Shown one piece after another: positions 33,740 through 43,045 of a DNA stretch of 64,000 bases. Source of the DNA: Ktedonospora formicarum. GTDB lineage: Bacteria > Chloroflexota > Ktedonobacteria > Ktedonobacterales > Ktedonobacteraceae. The stretch is from positions 930,001 through 994,000 of the forward strand of contig NZ_BNJF01000003.1 of NCBI RefSeq assembly GCF_016587355.1, written 5' to 3'. Each line of letters starts with the position of its first letter. Position 1 is the first letter of the stretch. The notes under the pieces were generated by a model that was not told the origin of the DNA, searched no databases, and was given only the letters and a program-made list of their open reading frames with translations. The position numbers were made by a program, and so were the translations under genes.

Positions 33740-34416
33740 TCAGCGTCGACGGAACGGCCCACCACTCTTGGGCTCCTCAGTCGGGTACTGCTTGTCCCTC
33801 GGCGACAGAACAACCCAGCGTTCGCCCTGCCAGGCGATGGTGAGTTCCCCGATCACGGTCGGCACTTTGACCGTGTTCGGCAGCCCGCGCCGCATCTGGC
33901 CTTCGAACGTGTTCCAGACGTGGTCGAGCTCCGTGCGGAACCGCTTGAGCAGCGCCTGGATCGGAGGGTTCAGCAGCCGCTGCTGCTGCGTCCGATACGT
34001 ACGCTCCTCATTTTTGGTCAGCCCGTCGGACACACGCTTGTCCTCAGTGGCTTCGTCCACCCGCTGGTCGAGGAGGGCCCTGGCGCAGACGTCCAGGTAC
34101 GCGTCCACCCGCTTACGGTAAGCCTCGAGCGGCTCATCACGAAGCGGCTGGGGCGCTGGGGCAGTTCCTCGTCCCCCTGCAGCTTGAACTTGGCGACCGG
34201 CTGCTCGGGGAAGAATCTGGTGAACGCGGCAATTACCGCCTCCTCCAGCTTCTGACGCTCGTTGTTGACGGCGACGGCCAATGCCGACAGCACCTCCCTG
34301 TCGGACGAGAGCGGGCTCCGGTTGTCCCGCCGACAGATGACACAGGAGACGCACTTGCAACGGCGACCACAGTCGCAAGGGATCGCTGCGTCCGACCTTC
34401 TCATTACCATTGCCAT
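33740..34416 (-). pseudogene. Orphan Cys-rich cassette protein, one-base frameshift in a CCCC run
   Basis: From ATG 34416 (AAAGGA upstream) the frame opens MAMVMRRSDAAIPCDCG and has a Cys cluster CDCGRRCKCVSCVIC, likely to bind metal. It is lost at the run 34158-34161 (GGGG on the plus strand). Adding one base links it to a frame ending at 33740: a helical middle (EAYRKRVDAYLDVCARALL) and a beta-rich end (PTVIGELTIAWQGERWVVL). The restored protein has 225 residues. C/G-ending codons. A hairpin (CCGCCA...TGGCGG, 34480-34500) lies in its leader. No family recognised. Confidence 0.65.
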
Positions 34417-34660
34417 TGGGTATCCTTTCCCTCGGAGGGATAGAGATGTGTCCCCAGCGGGTTTGCTGGAGATACGGCCCGCCAGATGGCGCTGGCGGAC
34501 TGCACCTTCGACAAACCCTGGCAGTCGTACTTAGAGCTTATTTACCTCCTCTGTTGTCATATCCTCCTTCAGGGGCACTTCCTTTCCGGAAAACGTACGC
34601 GATGAACTCAACGTGTGGAGTGACATGCTCCACCTGGTAGTGCGACGAACAACACAGCAT
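34417..34660 (-). promoter_or_regulatory. Leader of the 33740-34416 gene
   Basis: No gene. It has the CCGCCA/TGGCGG stem near 34482-34500, and a TCCCTCGGAGGGA palindrome at 34429-34441 next to the ribosome site. Confidence 0.4.
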
Positions 34661-34889
34661 GCTTGCCAGTGAGTTCGCTGATCACCCTACCATAGCGATC
34701 ATCCAGACCGGGTGCTGTGCCTACCGATCTTCAAGAAGGGATCGCTCCTATCTGGCTGATCATTCGATCTTACGGTTGGCCAATACAACACTTATAGATA
34801 CAGATAGTATAAATAATCTGCTTTCAAATGAAAAGGCCCAAATAGTCCCAATGTGCTCGAATCGCTGGCCCTACACCAAGCTGGGGCAG

Positions 34890-34908
34890 CGCTCGCTAAA
34901 GCTGAGCG
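34890..34908. repeat. REP-like hairpin (CGCTCGCTAAAG type)
   Basis: Exact CGCTCGCTAAAGCTGAGCG, followed by CCTACATTTGGG; about 15 bp past the kinase stop. Confidence 0.65.
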
Positions 34909-34923
34909 CCTACATTTGGGAGG

Positions 34924-36736
34924 TTATGAGCAGCCGACCTTGGGTGTGGCTTGCTGCGTGATGGTGTTGGGGCTGGTGGTGGTAACGATGCCGGTATGCT
35001 TGACGTCCAGGGCCAGGGAGCCGAGTTGGATCGAGAGCGTCAGTTGCCGACTGAAGGTGAAGGTCTGACTGGTCTCGCCGGGCGCGAATGTCAGTTCGGC
35101 ATGCTCATAGCTCTGACCATTATTGCTTGAATAGTCGAAGTCGACGATACCGCCGGGTCCGTTAGGGGCAACCATGATGGTCGCGATATAGGTCACTGTA
35201 ACAATACTGAGGCATGAGCCAGTAGCTTCTGGCGGATCGAAGGTAATCTCAACGCTCTGGACCTGGAAGGGGACTGGCTCCTCGCTCTTCGTAGGCGTAG
35301 GAGTAACACCGGGCGTAGAGGTCGCAGGAGCCAGAGCAGGGACTGTCACCGTCGCGCCCGGTGTGAGCTTATGACCCGTCGTCGTCGTTCCACTCCACTT
35401 CGTCTCCGTCTCCTCCGGGGCGCGCGTCGCCACGGCCCTCTGACCAGTATTAGCCTTTATCGATATGTCGAGCAGGATACCCCCCACAATGGCGAAGAGC
35501 AACAGCAGCGCGGCTAGCAGGATGAGCAGGCGCTTACGCCTCCGCCTCGGGTCGCCCTCACGCGTAAATGGAGGCACACTCGAAGGGGGTACATTGCCTG
35601 GGGAAGGTTCTGTTGTCTTGTTATGCACGCCAGAAAAAGGGATCGCGTTGGGCAATACATGCTTGGGGGCGTAGTAGAATCTTCGAGGATCTCTGGCGCG
35701 ATTGCGGGCAGATCACCAATCGTAATGGGCGTTCGCCTACCGTGGGAGAGGTGGGAGGTACTCCGGGCGGAGGGCTCCGATATGCTCCCCATATACCATG
35801 ACCCACTGGTAGGGCTCGGCTCCTCATCCAATGGCTGCGAGACAAGGCTATCACCAAGTTCGATAGGCGCGCTCCGAGCCGCCTGCTCAAAGGCTTGCGC
35901 GAAGGTGGCGATAGTAGGGAAGCGCTCTGACGACTGCTTTGCCATCGCGAGTTGCAGGACAGTGGCAAGTTGGATTGGGACTCGCGCGTTCATCTGGCTA
36001 GCATCAGGAGGGGGAGTGTTTATATGTTGATAGAGCACATTGACCGAATCCCCCACGAAGGGATAGCGACCGGTCAACAGCCGATACGCCATAATCGCCA
36101 GCGAATACTGATCGCTCGCTGGCACTGCCTCCCCACGCCACTGCTCCGGTGCCATATAGCTTGGTGTTCCACGGGCCTGCGTGCTGGTATGAGAAGAGGA
36201 GAAGCGCAAACGAGCCAGGCCAAAATCCGAGAGCATCAAGTGAGGGGCCTCCGGGCTCACACTGCTCGCGCGTACCAGAAAATTCGACGACTTCACATCC
36301 TGGTGAACGATATGCCGTTCATGCGCGTATTGTAGCGCGTCGGCAGCCTGACGAATGATCGAGGCAACAACCAGTAGAGGAAGGGGGTAGTCTTCCCACT
36401 TTTGCGCAGCCAGATATCTAGCGAGCCTTCAGGATGATAGGGCATAACAAGATACGTCAGCCGGGCCTCATTATGCGAGACCTCGCCATAGTCGAAGAGT
36501 GGCAGAATATGCGGATGGTCGAGCATAGAGATGGTTCGCGCTTCTCTTTGAAAGAGGCGGTAAAACTTCGCGCTCTGCTCTTCATCGTTCTCCAGCACCA
36601 GATCGGAACGCACAACCTTGACCGCTACCTGACGATCAAGGCGCTGATCCCTGGCGAGATAGATCTCACCCATACCACCACTACCTATCAGCTTGAGCAA
36701 TAGATAGTGGCGAACCTGTAATCCATCAAGTGGCAT
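34924..36736 (-). pseudogene. PknB-like Ser/Thr protein kinase with extracellular domain, two one-base frameshifts
   Basis: ATG 36736 opens the kinase: GSGGMGEIYLARD glycine loop, AVKVV Lys and, after a frame break at 36383-36387, the catalytic HQDVKSSN (HRD variant), DFGLA and the APE of SYMAPEQW. A second break at 35665-35669 precedes a membrane helix (LLILLAALLLLFAIVGGIL). A Thr/Pro-rich linker and an outer beta-rich domain of about 160 residues (SVEITFDPPEATGSC ...) end at 34924. Both breaks are runs of five C on the coding strand and are cured by one extra C, giving about 604 residues with normal order. It should sense an outside signal and phosphorylate cytosolic proteins. Confidence 0.85.
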
Positions 36737-37052
36737 CTTTTACCCCAGAACAAAATAAACCTCTCCCCTGCACGAACACATTAGAAGAAACAGAATTATT
36801 CCCGCCAGATTTTGATAGGGAAATCACATATATAAGCCATACATTGCACAAGAAGAGTTTCAAACCGACTTTACAGCTCAACAATCATGTCTATAAATGT
36901 AACAAATTATTGGCGTTTTTGCAACATTTAACATAACAATGTGCAATCAGCGCATAAACAGGCCCATGCGGCGGACTTAAGGCAATAGGGAGGCGGCTTA
37001 GGCTGGAATTCAAGCGCTTGTGTAACCATCGGGCATATGGTATAGTCATAGT
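36737..37052 (+). promoter_or_regulatory. Promoter region of family C gene 1
   Basis: TTGTGT (37018-37023), 17-nt spacer, TATAGT (37041-37046). The same promoter with the same spacing precedes genes 2 and 3. The stretch 36737-37000 holds no gene. Confidence 0.65.
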
Positions 37053-37164
37053 GAACAAATCGCAGGCTCTTCGCTCAGGCGTCAAGAGTCTCCTGTGGCA
37101 GGGTCCTATCCTATAGGAAAGGACCGCGTTCACGCAGTATTCGAATCGACCATTGGAGCCCGTG
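37053..37164 (+). promoter_or_regulatory. Structured leader of family C gene 1
   Basis: Contains CTCTT-cgctcaggcgtc-AAGAG and GGTCC...GGACC stems. The ribosome site GGAG lies six bases before ATG 37165. Repeated before 38213 and 39168. Confidence 0.65.
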
Positions 37165-37575
37165 ATGGGCACAAACGAAGTGATCAGCATCGCCGGAAGG
37201 TTGCCGCTTCACAGCGGCGCCCGGACGAACTACGCCAGTAAGTTCGGAAGGCTGCACTCCATGCACGATCAGGAGCGCATCCTGGCCAACTGGGCAAGGC
37301 TGGAGGGCAAGCGCAAGCTGGCCCTCATCGTGGCTTGCATCTGGGCCAAGGCCCAGATGGGGCAGCAGGGCGAGCCGCTCGTCAAGGACGCAGCCAGGGC
37401 CGCGCTGGAGATCGTGGATGCAGAGGAGCTCACATTGAACCGCGATGCTCTCCTGGAGGTCATGCGCGAGCAGGAGCGGAACATCGACGTCTCCGGCGGC
37501 TACATGCCTGTTCTCACGACTGCGGCCGACCACGCAGAGATCGCCACGACGGTGCTCTCTCGTCTCAGGCTCTGA
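37165..37575 (+). CDS. Orphan protein, cassette family C gene 1
   Basis: A 136-residue soluble protein. Family C is recognised from its three copies, which share an N-terminal GRLPL/GLPL block, the core RKLALIVACIWAKAQ, a Q-x3-L-x3-A-A helix ending ALEI, a D-x-L-x-V-M-R helix and a C-terminal VLxxL. Cys in the ACIWA core and the Trp are invariant. The protein looks all-helical, with C/G-ending codons. ATG 37165 is preferred over TTG 37153 by the GGAG spacing. Function unknown. Confidence 0.75.
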   Translation: MGTNEVISIAGRLPLHSGARTNYASKFGRLHSMHDQERILANWARLEGKRKLALIVACIWAKAQMGQQGEPLVKDAARAALEIVDAEELTLNRDALLEVMREQERNIDVSGGYMPVLTTAADHAEIATTVLSRLRL

Positions 37576-37584
37576 GACGAGCGC

Positions 37585-37760
37585 TCACACAGAACCGCAT
37601 CGACTGAGGGGAGCCCATCAGGGCTTCCTGCAAGCCTCCCAGTGATCCCGGCAGGGCTTCCGCGTCTATGACGTGGTCTCGCCGGGCCTTCAGGATGAGG
37701 GAAGTGACACTCACGTCACTTCGCAGTTCCTCGAGAAGAAAGTGCGCGAACGCGGTCGAG
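37585..37760 (+). pseudogene. Relic of a fourth family C gene
   Basis: Right after gene 1 comes a leader end (ACCGCATCGACTGAGGGGAG) and then, after a deletion, a frame RQGFRVYDVVSPGLQDEG and SDTHVTSQFLEKKV. It aligns with RQNFKVPGTKRGIQDKAS and DAHVATQILTAIV at the C-terminus of gene 2. The trailer that follows is the one of gene 2. So a copy has lost its first two thirds, and gene 1 has lost its own trailer. Confidence 0.7.
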
Positions 37761-37815
37761 CCGCCGGGGTGGGGTGTGGCATCTCTCAGAGATGCGCGCC
37801 CCGCCTCCGGCGCTC
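37761..37815 (+). terminator. GC-rich trailer hairpins (relic copy)
   Basis: GCATCTC-tca-GAGATGC inside an outer CCGGGG...CCCCG/CCGG stem. Nearly the same at 38630-38680. Confidence 0.65.
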
Positions 37816-37869
37816 CCCGCACAGCCTCACCTCATCTCTACATTACATCTCTCCCACTTATAAGTCTCT

Positions 37870-38212
37870 CACGCTTGATATTCGCAAAATGTTGCAAAAG
37901 AACCTTCACATGACCCATGGCTCAAATAGGGACAATTACAATGTCCAGCAAGGTATATATAGCAATAAATGATGAGCCTAACAATGAATATAAACAGGCT
38001 CACACGGCGGAATGAGGGCCATCCCAGGTGGTGGAGAGGCGCGTTTAGGCTGGAATTCAAGCGCTTGTGCAGCGATTGGGCATATGCTATAGTCATAGTG
38101 AACAAATCGCAGGCTCTTCGCTCAGGCGTCAAGAGTCTCCTGTGGCAGGGTCTCATCCGCCAAGGATAGGACCGCGTTTACTCACAACCGTATCGACTGA
38201 TTGGAGCCCATC
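37870..38212 (+). promoter_or_regulatory. Promoter and leader of family C gene 2
   Basis: A 60-bp upstream repeat containing AAATAGGGACAATTACAATG (from about 37923) is followed by TTGTGC, 17 nt, TATAGT (38065-38093) and a leader like that of gene 1 (CTCTT/AAGAG stem; ATCC-gccaa-GGAT). Confidence 0.65.
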
Positions 38213-38617
38213 GTGGGCCGAACGACTGAAGTGATCGCCATCTCCGGAAGGTTGCCGCTGGGCCTCCCCCGAAGCGAGCCGTACTACGGGGACCTCTTCG
38301 GTGCCCGTAGTACACGGGACGGAATCTCGCAGCTCACAACCGATCTGGAGGGCAAGCCCAGGCTTGCCCTAATCATCGCCTGCATCTGGGCCAAGGTTCG
38401 GGCAGGCGAGCAGAACGAACAGCTCGTCGAGGACGCCGCCGGAATCGCGCTGGCGATCATGGAGGAGGAGCGGGTCGAACTGACCCGCGACAGCCTCCTG
38501 TGGGTCTGCCAGCTGTTCCGGCAGAACTTCAAGGTCCCTGGCACGAAGCGGGGCATCCAGGACAAGGCAAGCGACGCGCACGTGGCGACGCAGATTCTCA
38601 CGGCGATCGTGAACTGA
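38213..38617 (+). CDS. Orphan protein, cassette family C gene 2
   Basis: A 134-residue paralogue of the 37165 gene. It starts at GTG 38213, which lines up with the ATG of the other copies and sits six bases after GGAG. It keeps GRLPLG, PRLALIIACIWAKV, AIMEEERVELTRDSLLWV and the C-terminal helix. Sequence between these blocks differs freely from gene 1. Codons C/G-ending. Function unknown. Confidence 0.75.
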   Translation: MGRTTEVIAISGRLPLGLPRSEPYYGDLFGARSTRDGISQLTTDLEGKPRLALIIACIWAKVRAGEQNEQLVEDAAGIALAIMEEERVELTRDSLLWVCQLFRQNFKVPGTKRGIQDKASDAHVATQILTAIVN

Positions 38618-38629
38618 ACGCGGTCGAGC

Positions 38630-38682
38630 CGCCGGGACGGGGCGCTGCATCTCTCAGAGATGCGCGCCCCGCCTCCGGCGCT
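38630..38682 (+). terminator. Trailer hairpins of family C gene 2
   Basis: GCATCTC-tca-GAGATGC inside CCGGGACGGGGCG / CGCCCCGCCTCCGG. No T tract. Confidence 0.65.
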
Positions 38683-38829
38683 CCCCGCACAGCCCTCCCA
38701 TATTCCAAGCGTATCGCCACCCCAGACTTTGCCTCCCCTACCTTTCTATATAACAATCCCCCTGACAACACCTATCCCTGGCACCATTGAAAATAACATA
38801 GCTATCCCGCTTTTCATATAAGAGGAAAG

Positions 38830-39167
38830 CATATATGTTTAATACTGATAATCTTCACAAAGCTCATGGTTCAAATAGGGACAATTGCAATATACGGCAG
38901 AAAATATAACAAGCAATAATTAGCAGAACAATGTGCAATGAACACATAAATAGGCTCACGCGGCGGACTTAAGGCTCCCACTATGCAATGTATAGGGGTG
39001 TAATACTGCAATTCAAGCGCTTGTAGCACAATCGGGCATATGGTATAGTCATAACGAACAAGTCGCAGGCTCTTCGCTCAGGCGTTAAGAGTCTCCTGTG
39101 GCAGGGTCTCTTCCAATGAGGATGGGCCACGTTCACTCTTATCCGATTCGACTGAGGGGAGCCCATC
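38830..39167 (+). promoter_or_regulatory. Promoter and leader of family C gene 3
   Basis: Upstream AAATAGGGACAATTGCAATA repeat (from about 38874), TTGTAG, 17 nt, TATAGT (39021-39049), then the CTCTT/AAGAG leader ending GGGGAG-CCCATC-ATG. Confidence 0.65.
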
Positions 39168-39608
39168 ATGGGCGCAACCGGCACGGACAAACTGATCGCA
39201 CTCGCCAAGGGTTTGCCGCTGGGAAGCGACAACCAGGCGAACTACAGTGCGTTCTTCGACGACATCCACAACATGCTGAACAGGAGAAGCGCCCTGGTCG
39301 CCCTCACGGGCCTGCAGGGCGACCGCCTGCAGAGCGACCGCAAGCTGGCTCTCATCCTGGCCTGCATCTGGGCCATGACCCAGTTGCGCGAGCAGAACAA
39401 GCGGCTCATCCTGGCGGCAGCCACGGTGGCTCTGGAGATCATGAGCAGCAACGGGATCGCGGCCTCCAGCGACGTGATCTTGCAGCTCATGCGGCGGCAC
39501 AGGGCGAGCTTCAACGTCAGCGGCTCGATGCTCCTGGACGAGAAGTACGACGAGCAGCGCGCCGAGGCCGCAGAGGACGTGCTCAACCACCTTCGCATCG
39601 GAGCCTGA
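39168..39608 (+). CDS. Orphan protein, cassette family C gene 3
   Basis: A 146-residue paralogue, the longest of the three, with an inserted segment (LTGLQGDRLQS) before the core RKLALILACIWAMTQ. ATG 39168 lies six bases after GGGGAG. The family blocks GLPLGS, ALEIM and VLNHLR are present. Its trailer hairpin differs from that of gene 2. Codons C/G-ending. Function unknown. Confidence 0.75.
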   Translation: MGATGTDKLIALAKGLPLGSDNQANYSAFFDDIHNMLNRRSALVALTGLQGDRLQSDRKLALILACIWAMTQLREQNKRLILAAATVALEIMSSNGIAASSDVILQLMRRHRASFNVSGSMLLDEKYDEQRAEAAEDVLNHLRIGA

Positions 39609-39613
39609 GAACG

Positions 39614-39662
39614 GACGTGGCGAGCAGTGGAGCGGGGCGTGAGCCTCGCCACCACTGCTCCC
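39614..39662 (+). terminator. Trailer hairpin of family C gene 3
   Basis: GGCGAGCAGTGG...CCACTGCTCC can pair over most of its length, around a GC-rich loop. Confidence 0.5.
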
Positions 39663-39820
39663 CGCGCAGTCTCCCATGCTCCAAACGTATCAACACCCCA
39701 GACTTTGCCTCCCCTACCATTCTATATGACAATCCCCCTGGCACCATTGAAAATAACATAGCTATCTTGTCTTTCATCCAAGATGTAGGCATAACATGGC
39801 AACCTTCACAGAACTCATGG

Positions 39821-40451
39821 TTTAAATAGGGACAATCGTAGTGTATAGCAGAGCATATACAAAAACAACCAAAAGTTGTCCTTGCCTTTTATATAAGGTA
39901 TTAGGTATAGTATAGATGTTTCAAATATACCCATTGTCTTCTGGCGCGATGGGAAAAGTGTGTTTCGCTCTGCGCGATTCCACATGGACTCGTAACGACC
40001 GCTGAGACGTACTACCTATCGCATGCCTGGAAGGGGGTATGCTTTCTTGCTCTCAATACAGAGTGAGGCCTGAACCATCCTTGTCGTGAGAGGCTCCTGG
40101 GTTCGCTGCTGAACGCCTGCAAGCACATGGGATCGCGCACCAGGAAGCCATTCCGTGATAAGGAAAGTATGAAACTGTCTTGTTCACAGTCAGAGGTATC
40201 CACAGTTAGGCCAAACGCAATGGAGGCTTGTACTGGAACTGGTAGCACATAGCGAGCTGGCGAAATGTCACTTGTTCGTAGGTGGCATGATAGCCAAACC
40301 TTGTAGCCGAAGGCTCGGAGGTTACCACTTCGACCAGGCCGCTAACTACCCCGTTCCACGTACGTTTAGAATCAAGGAGGGAACCAAACAAACAAGTAGG
40401 CAAGGCTCATCGGGACATCCAAAGCACCCTCAACCTACTGGGGGCAATGGA
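39821..40451 (+). promoter_or_regulatory. Promoter and very long leader of the 40452 gene
   Basis: Begins with a third copy of the repeat seen before family C (AAATAGGGACAATCG), then TTGCCT (39882-39887), 18 nt, TATAGT (39906-39911) and a leader of about 530 nt unlike families A-D. GGGGG lies upstream of the ATG. Confidence 0.5.
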
Positions 40452-41012
40452 ATGAGTTTGTCAAGCTCTATGGAAACACTCAATACCTTTCTGGAGGTGA
40501 TTGAGGGCACCCGCGACCTCCTGAGCGAGGCGCGAACGCGCTTGGCGGGCCTACCACCGAAGCAGCAAGGGCGCATCAAATCGGCCCTCGCCGAGATTGA
40601 CGCAGCCAATTTGGTACTCGGAGAGGCAGACAAGCACACACGCGGTGGCCTGACCATCTTTGCTACGCGCAAGGAGGCAGCCGAGCTGGAGAAGGCCGCC
40701 ACCAAAGCCAGGAAGGAAGCCAACAAGGCGAAGGGTACAGAGGAGGAGGAAGGCAAGGCAGAAGCGGCAACGCAGGCCGAGACGGCTGCTAAAGACATGG
40801 CGACAGCCGCAAATCGTCTTTCCAAAGGTGTAGACCCGGTCAGGTCGAGCCTCAGAAACGCTGTCAGAATGGTCAAGGACGCGAACGAGGCGGCGCAGAG
40901 GACAAGATTGACCGATGCCACCCAAATCGAGATCCATATCTTGAATGAGGTGCGGCAGAAGACGGAGCGTGCCGCCAAAAAGATTCGTTACTGTATAAAT
41001 ATCATGTGGTAG
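40452..41012 (+). CDS. Orphan helical cassette protein
   Basis: A 186-residue protein from ATG 40452, chosen because GGGGG stands seven bases upstream; the longer frame is leader. It opens MSLSSSMETLNTFLEVIEGT and is predicted almost all helical, with a very charged middle (KEANKAKGTEEEEGKAEA) of coiled-coil type. It ends RYCINIMW. C/G-ending codons are less extreme than in families B and C. Ends at a strong terminator. No family recognised. Confidence 0.7.
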   Translation: MSLSSSMETLNTFLEVIEGTRDLLSEARTRLAGLPPKQQGRIKSALAEIDAANLVLGEADKHTRGGLTIFATRKEAAELEKAATKARKEANKAKGTEEEEGKAEAATQAETAAKDMATAANRLSKGVDPVRSSLRNAVRMVKDANEAAQRTRLTDATQIEIHILNEVRQKTERAAKKIRYCINIMW

Positions 41013-41109
41013 TGAGCGGGAGGAGGCGAGTAGCGAATAGGGCGACACCCAGGACTCGCTGCCTTCGTTGTTGATATTGCCTTTTGTGTAAACCGTTGAG
41101 TTGAACCGG

Positions 41110-41155
41110 TCAGGGGGAACGTGGTTTTGCGACCATGTTCCCCTGATCGTTTTTC
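41110..41155 (+). terminator. Terminator of the 40452 gene
   Basis: TCAGGGGGAAC-GTGGT pairs with ACCAT-GTTCCCCTGA, followed by TCGTTTTT. Confidence 0.85.
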
Positions 41156-41164
41156 TGCCGTCTG

Positions 41165-42097
41165 TTAGAGCTCCCAGACCTTTAGGTTAGAGAATGCCAC
41201 CTCAGTTGGGCGTTGATTATCTACAGCCGTCAGGGCCAGAAAGCCAACAGTAAAGGATTCGTCAGTTACCTGGGTCAGATATTGCTGATTTATATAGATA
41301 TAGAATTTATCATTACGGGCAATAAGGGTCACAAGAACTTTCTTCCCATAATCTGCATTGAACCTGGTCGGGGCAGAGCCTGACGCCAGATAAGCGAAAT
41401 CATCGGTACGATTGTCAGCACCAATAAGCTCGTATGTCCCCTGCGCATCATATTGGAACAAATAGTAGTTATTCATATCTTCATCGGCGCGGAACATCAG
41501 GGCTGCCAGATCGCCCTTGAGGAGATTGACCTCAACCTGAACAGCGAAATTCACACAGAACTTATCCAGATGGCAGTTCCTCATGTAGCCCGTATGGTCA
41601 ATTGACGCGTGATAAGAGCTGTCCTGAAAACCACAACTGCTCGTCTCATCCGAATCGACCTCAAATAACGAGTCTTTTCCCTGGCTGGCAAGCGTATCGC
41701 TAATCTTAGGCGTAAGATTCATCACTTCATTATAGGCCGCTCGCGCTTCGGTCGTCTCTATAGGCTGCATAGTGCCTGTGGTCCCCGCTTGATTGACCAG
41801 GTAGACAAATCCCTGAGCCGAGAGACCGCACGCAAGGCCACATCCCCCCAGAACGAGTACTATGCCCAATATCGAGAGCCCTACGATCAACCCTGTCTTG
41901 CGCTTCTTCTTTGGTGGCGCGAGTGGTGCTACATAGGGATAATAGGGCGCGTGATAGGCATTTCCTGGCGGCAAGGGAGCCCCACCCTGCGGCGCGACAA
42001 ACTCTGACGGCGCAGGTACCGAAGTCACAGGAGCCAGGCAGGCGGGACAGACCGCAGCTCCCTGCGGTATCTCCTTCTGGCATGTTCGACATTGCAT
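41165..42097 (-). CDS. Zinc-ribbon membrane protein with extracellular lectin-like domain
   Basis: A 310-residue protein: N-terminal zinc ribbon (CRTC ... CPAC, residues 3-20), a Pro/Tyr-rich linker, a basic stop (KKKRK) and a membrane helix at about residues 69-93, then an outside domain to the end. That domain (FCVNFAVQVEVNLLKGD, AALMFRADEDMNNYYLFQYD, KFYIYINQQYL, VAFSNLKVWEL) has the strand pattern of the concanavalin-like family-16 (DUF1080-type) fold. It is a common architecture in Ktedonobacteria-like genomes, as far as I know. No catalytic residues are evident. Role unknown, perhaps sensing or adhesion. Confidence 0.82.
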   Translation of the reverse strand: MQCRTCQKEIPQGAAVCPACLAPVTSVPAPSEFVAPQGGAPLPPGNAYHAPYYPYVAPLAPPKKKRKTGLIVGLSILGIVLVLGGCGLACGLSAQGFVYLVNQAGTTGTMQPIETTEARAAYNEVMNLTPKISDTLASQGKDSLFEVDSDETSSCGFQDSSYHASIDHTGYMRNCHLDKFCVNFAVQVEVNLLKGDLAALMFRADEDMNNYYLFQYDAQGTYELIGADNRTDDFAYLASGSAPTRFNADYGKKVLVTLIARNDKFYIYINQQYLTQVTDESFTVGFLALTAVDNQRPTEVAFSNLKVWEL

Positions 42098-42319
42098 ATG
42101 TGTTCTGTCCTCAATTTCATAAAAAATAGATAGAATATCGCCTATTTACGCCATTATGCCATATTCACCTTCATCTGAATAGCCACAACTATTAGTACCA
42201 TCCCCTGCGCCGTGCAACCCCTTCCCATAGGCTCAGGGCTATTTTATGCTTCCCAGGCGTTTGCCTCGGCCCATCGCGCGGGCCTTCAGGACAAGGGTAT
42301 GGTGCAGGCCCACCACCCC

Positions 42320-42370
42320 TTGACCTTCATCCAGGTTCTATGTTATGCTCTGAATGAGTGTTCATTCAGA
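42320..42370 (+). promoter_or_regulatory. Promoter and operator of the TetR-P450 operon
   Basis: TTGACC (42320-42325), 18-nt spacer, TATGCT (42344-42349). A perfect inverted repeat TCTGAATGA-gtgt-TCATTCAGA (42349-42370) overlaps the start site, a typical self-repression site for the TetR protein that follows. Confidence 0.7.
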
Positions 42371-42400
42371 GTGAATATACATTCATGGGGAGGCAAGAAA

Positions 42401-43045
42401 ATGAAAGATCCGCTCAAAGAGGCATTGCAGGAGCAGCTTATCGCGGGGAGGCGCAGCCAGATCCTCGACGCCGCTACCCGCGTGTTCGCTACCAAGGGCT
42501 TTCACCCAACGACGATTAAGGATATCGCGCGCGAAGCGGGGGTCGCCGATGGTACGATTTACAACTACTTCACAAACAAAACCGCCCTTCTACTTGGCAT
42601 CCTTGACCGCCTTAACGAGACAGACCAGCGTGCAACGGACTTCTCCCAGTTAACGGACATCTCTCAGGTATCGAAGGGCGAATTCCGAAGCTTTATGATG
42701 GCCTATATCGCGCACCGCATGCTTATCTTCAAGGCGGACGAATTCAGGATCTTTAAGGTCCTCATTTCAGAAATCATGGTTAATCAGGAGTTACGGGAGC
42801 AGTATCGTCAGAAGATTGTAGAGCCAACAATGAAGATGGCGGAAGTCTACTTCCAGCAATGGGCAGAGAAGCGCGTTCTCAGGCCCACCAATGTCAGGCT
42901 AACCATTCGCGCCATCTCAGGTCTGATCCTGGGTCTTATGGTGGAGTACGTCATGGGTGATGAGACGCTAGAGGAGGAGTGGGAAACCCTCCCGGCTTTC
43001 ATCACCGATCTAATTCTCGATGGATTGAGGAGTACACAAGCATGA
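42401..43045 (+). CDS. TetR/AcrR family regulator
   Basis: A 214-residue regulator. The N-terminal helix-turn-helix is RRSQILDAATRVFATKGF and TTIKDIAREAGVADGTIYNYF, and the rest is the ligand-binding domain. ATG 42401 is chosen for GGGGAGG eight bases upstream; the frame upstream is not preceded by a site. Its last bases overlap the first of the P450 gene (ATGA at 43042-43045), so the two are translationally coupled. It probably represses its own operon through the inverted repeat at 42349-42370. Confidence 0.92.
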   Translation: MKDPLKEALQEQLIAGRRSQILDAATRVFATKGFHPTTIKDIAREAGVADGTIYNYFTNKTALLLGILDRLNETDQRATDFSQLTDISQVSKGEFRSFMMAYIAHRMLIFKADEFRIFKVLISEIMVNQELREQYRQKIVEPTMKMAEVYFQQWAEKRVLRPTNVRLTIRAISGLILGLMVEYVMGDETLEEEWETLPAFITDLILDGLRSTQA

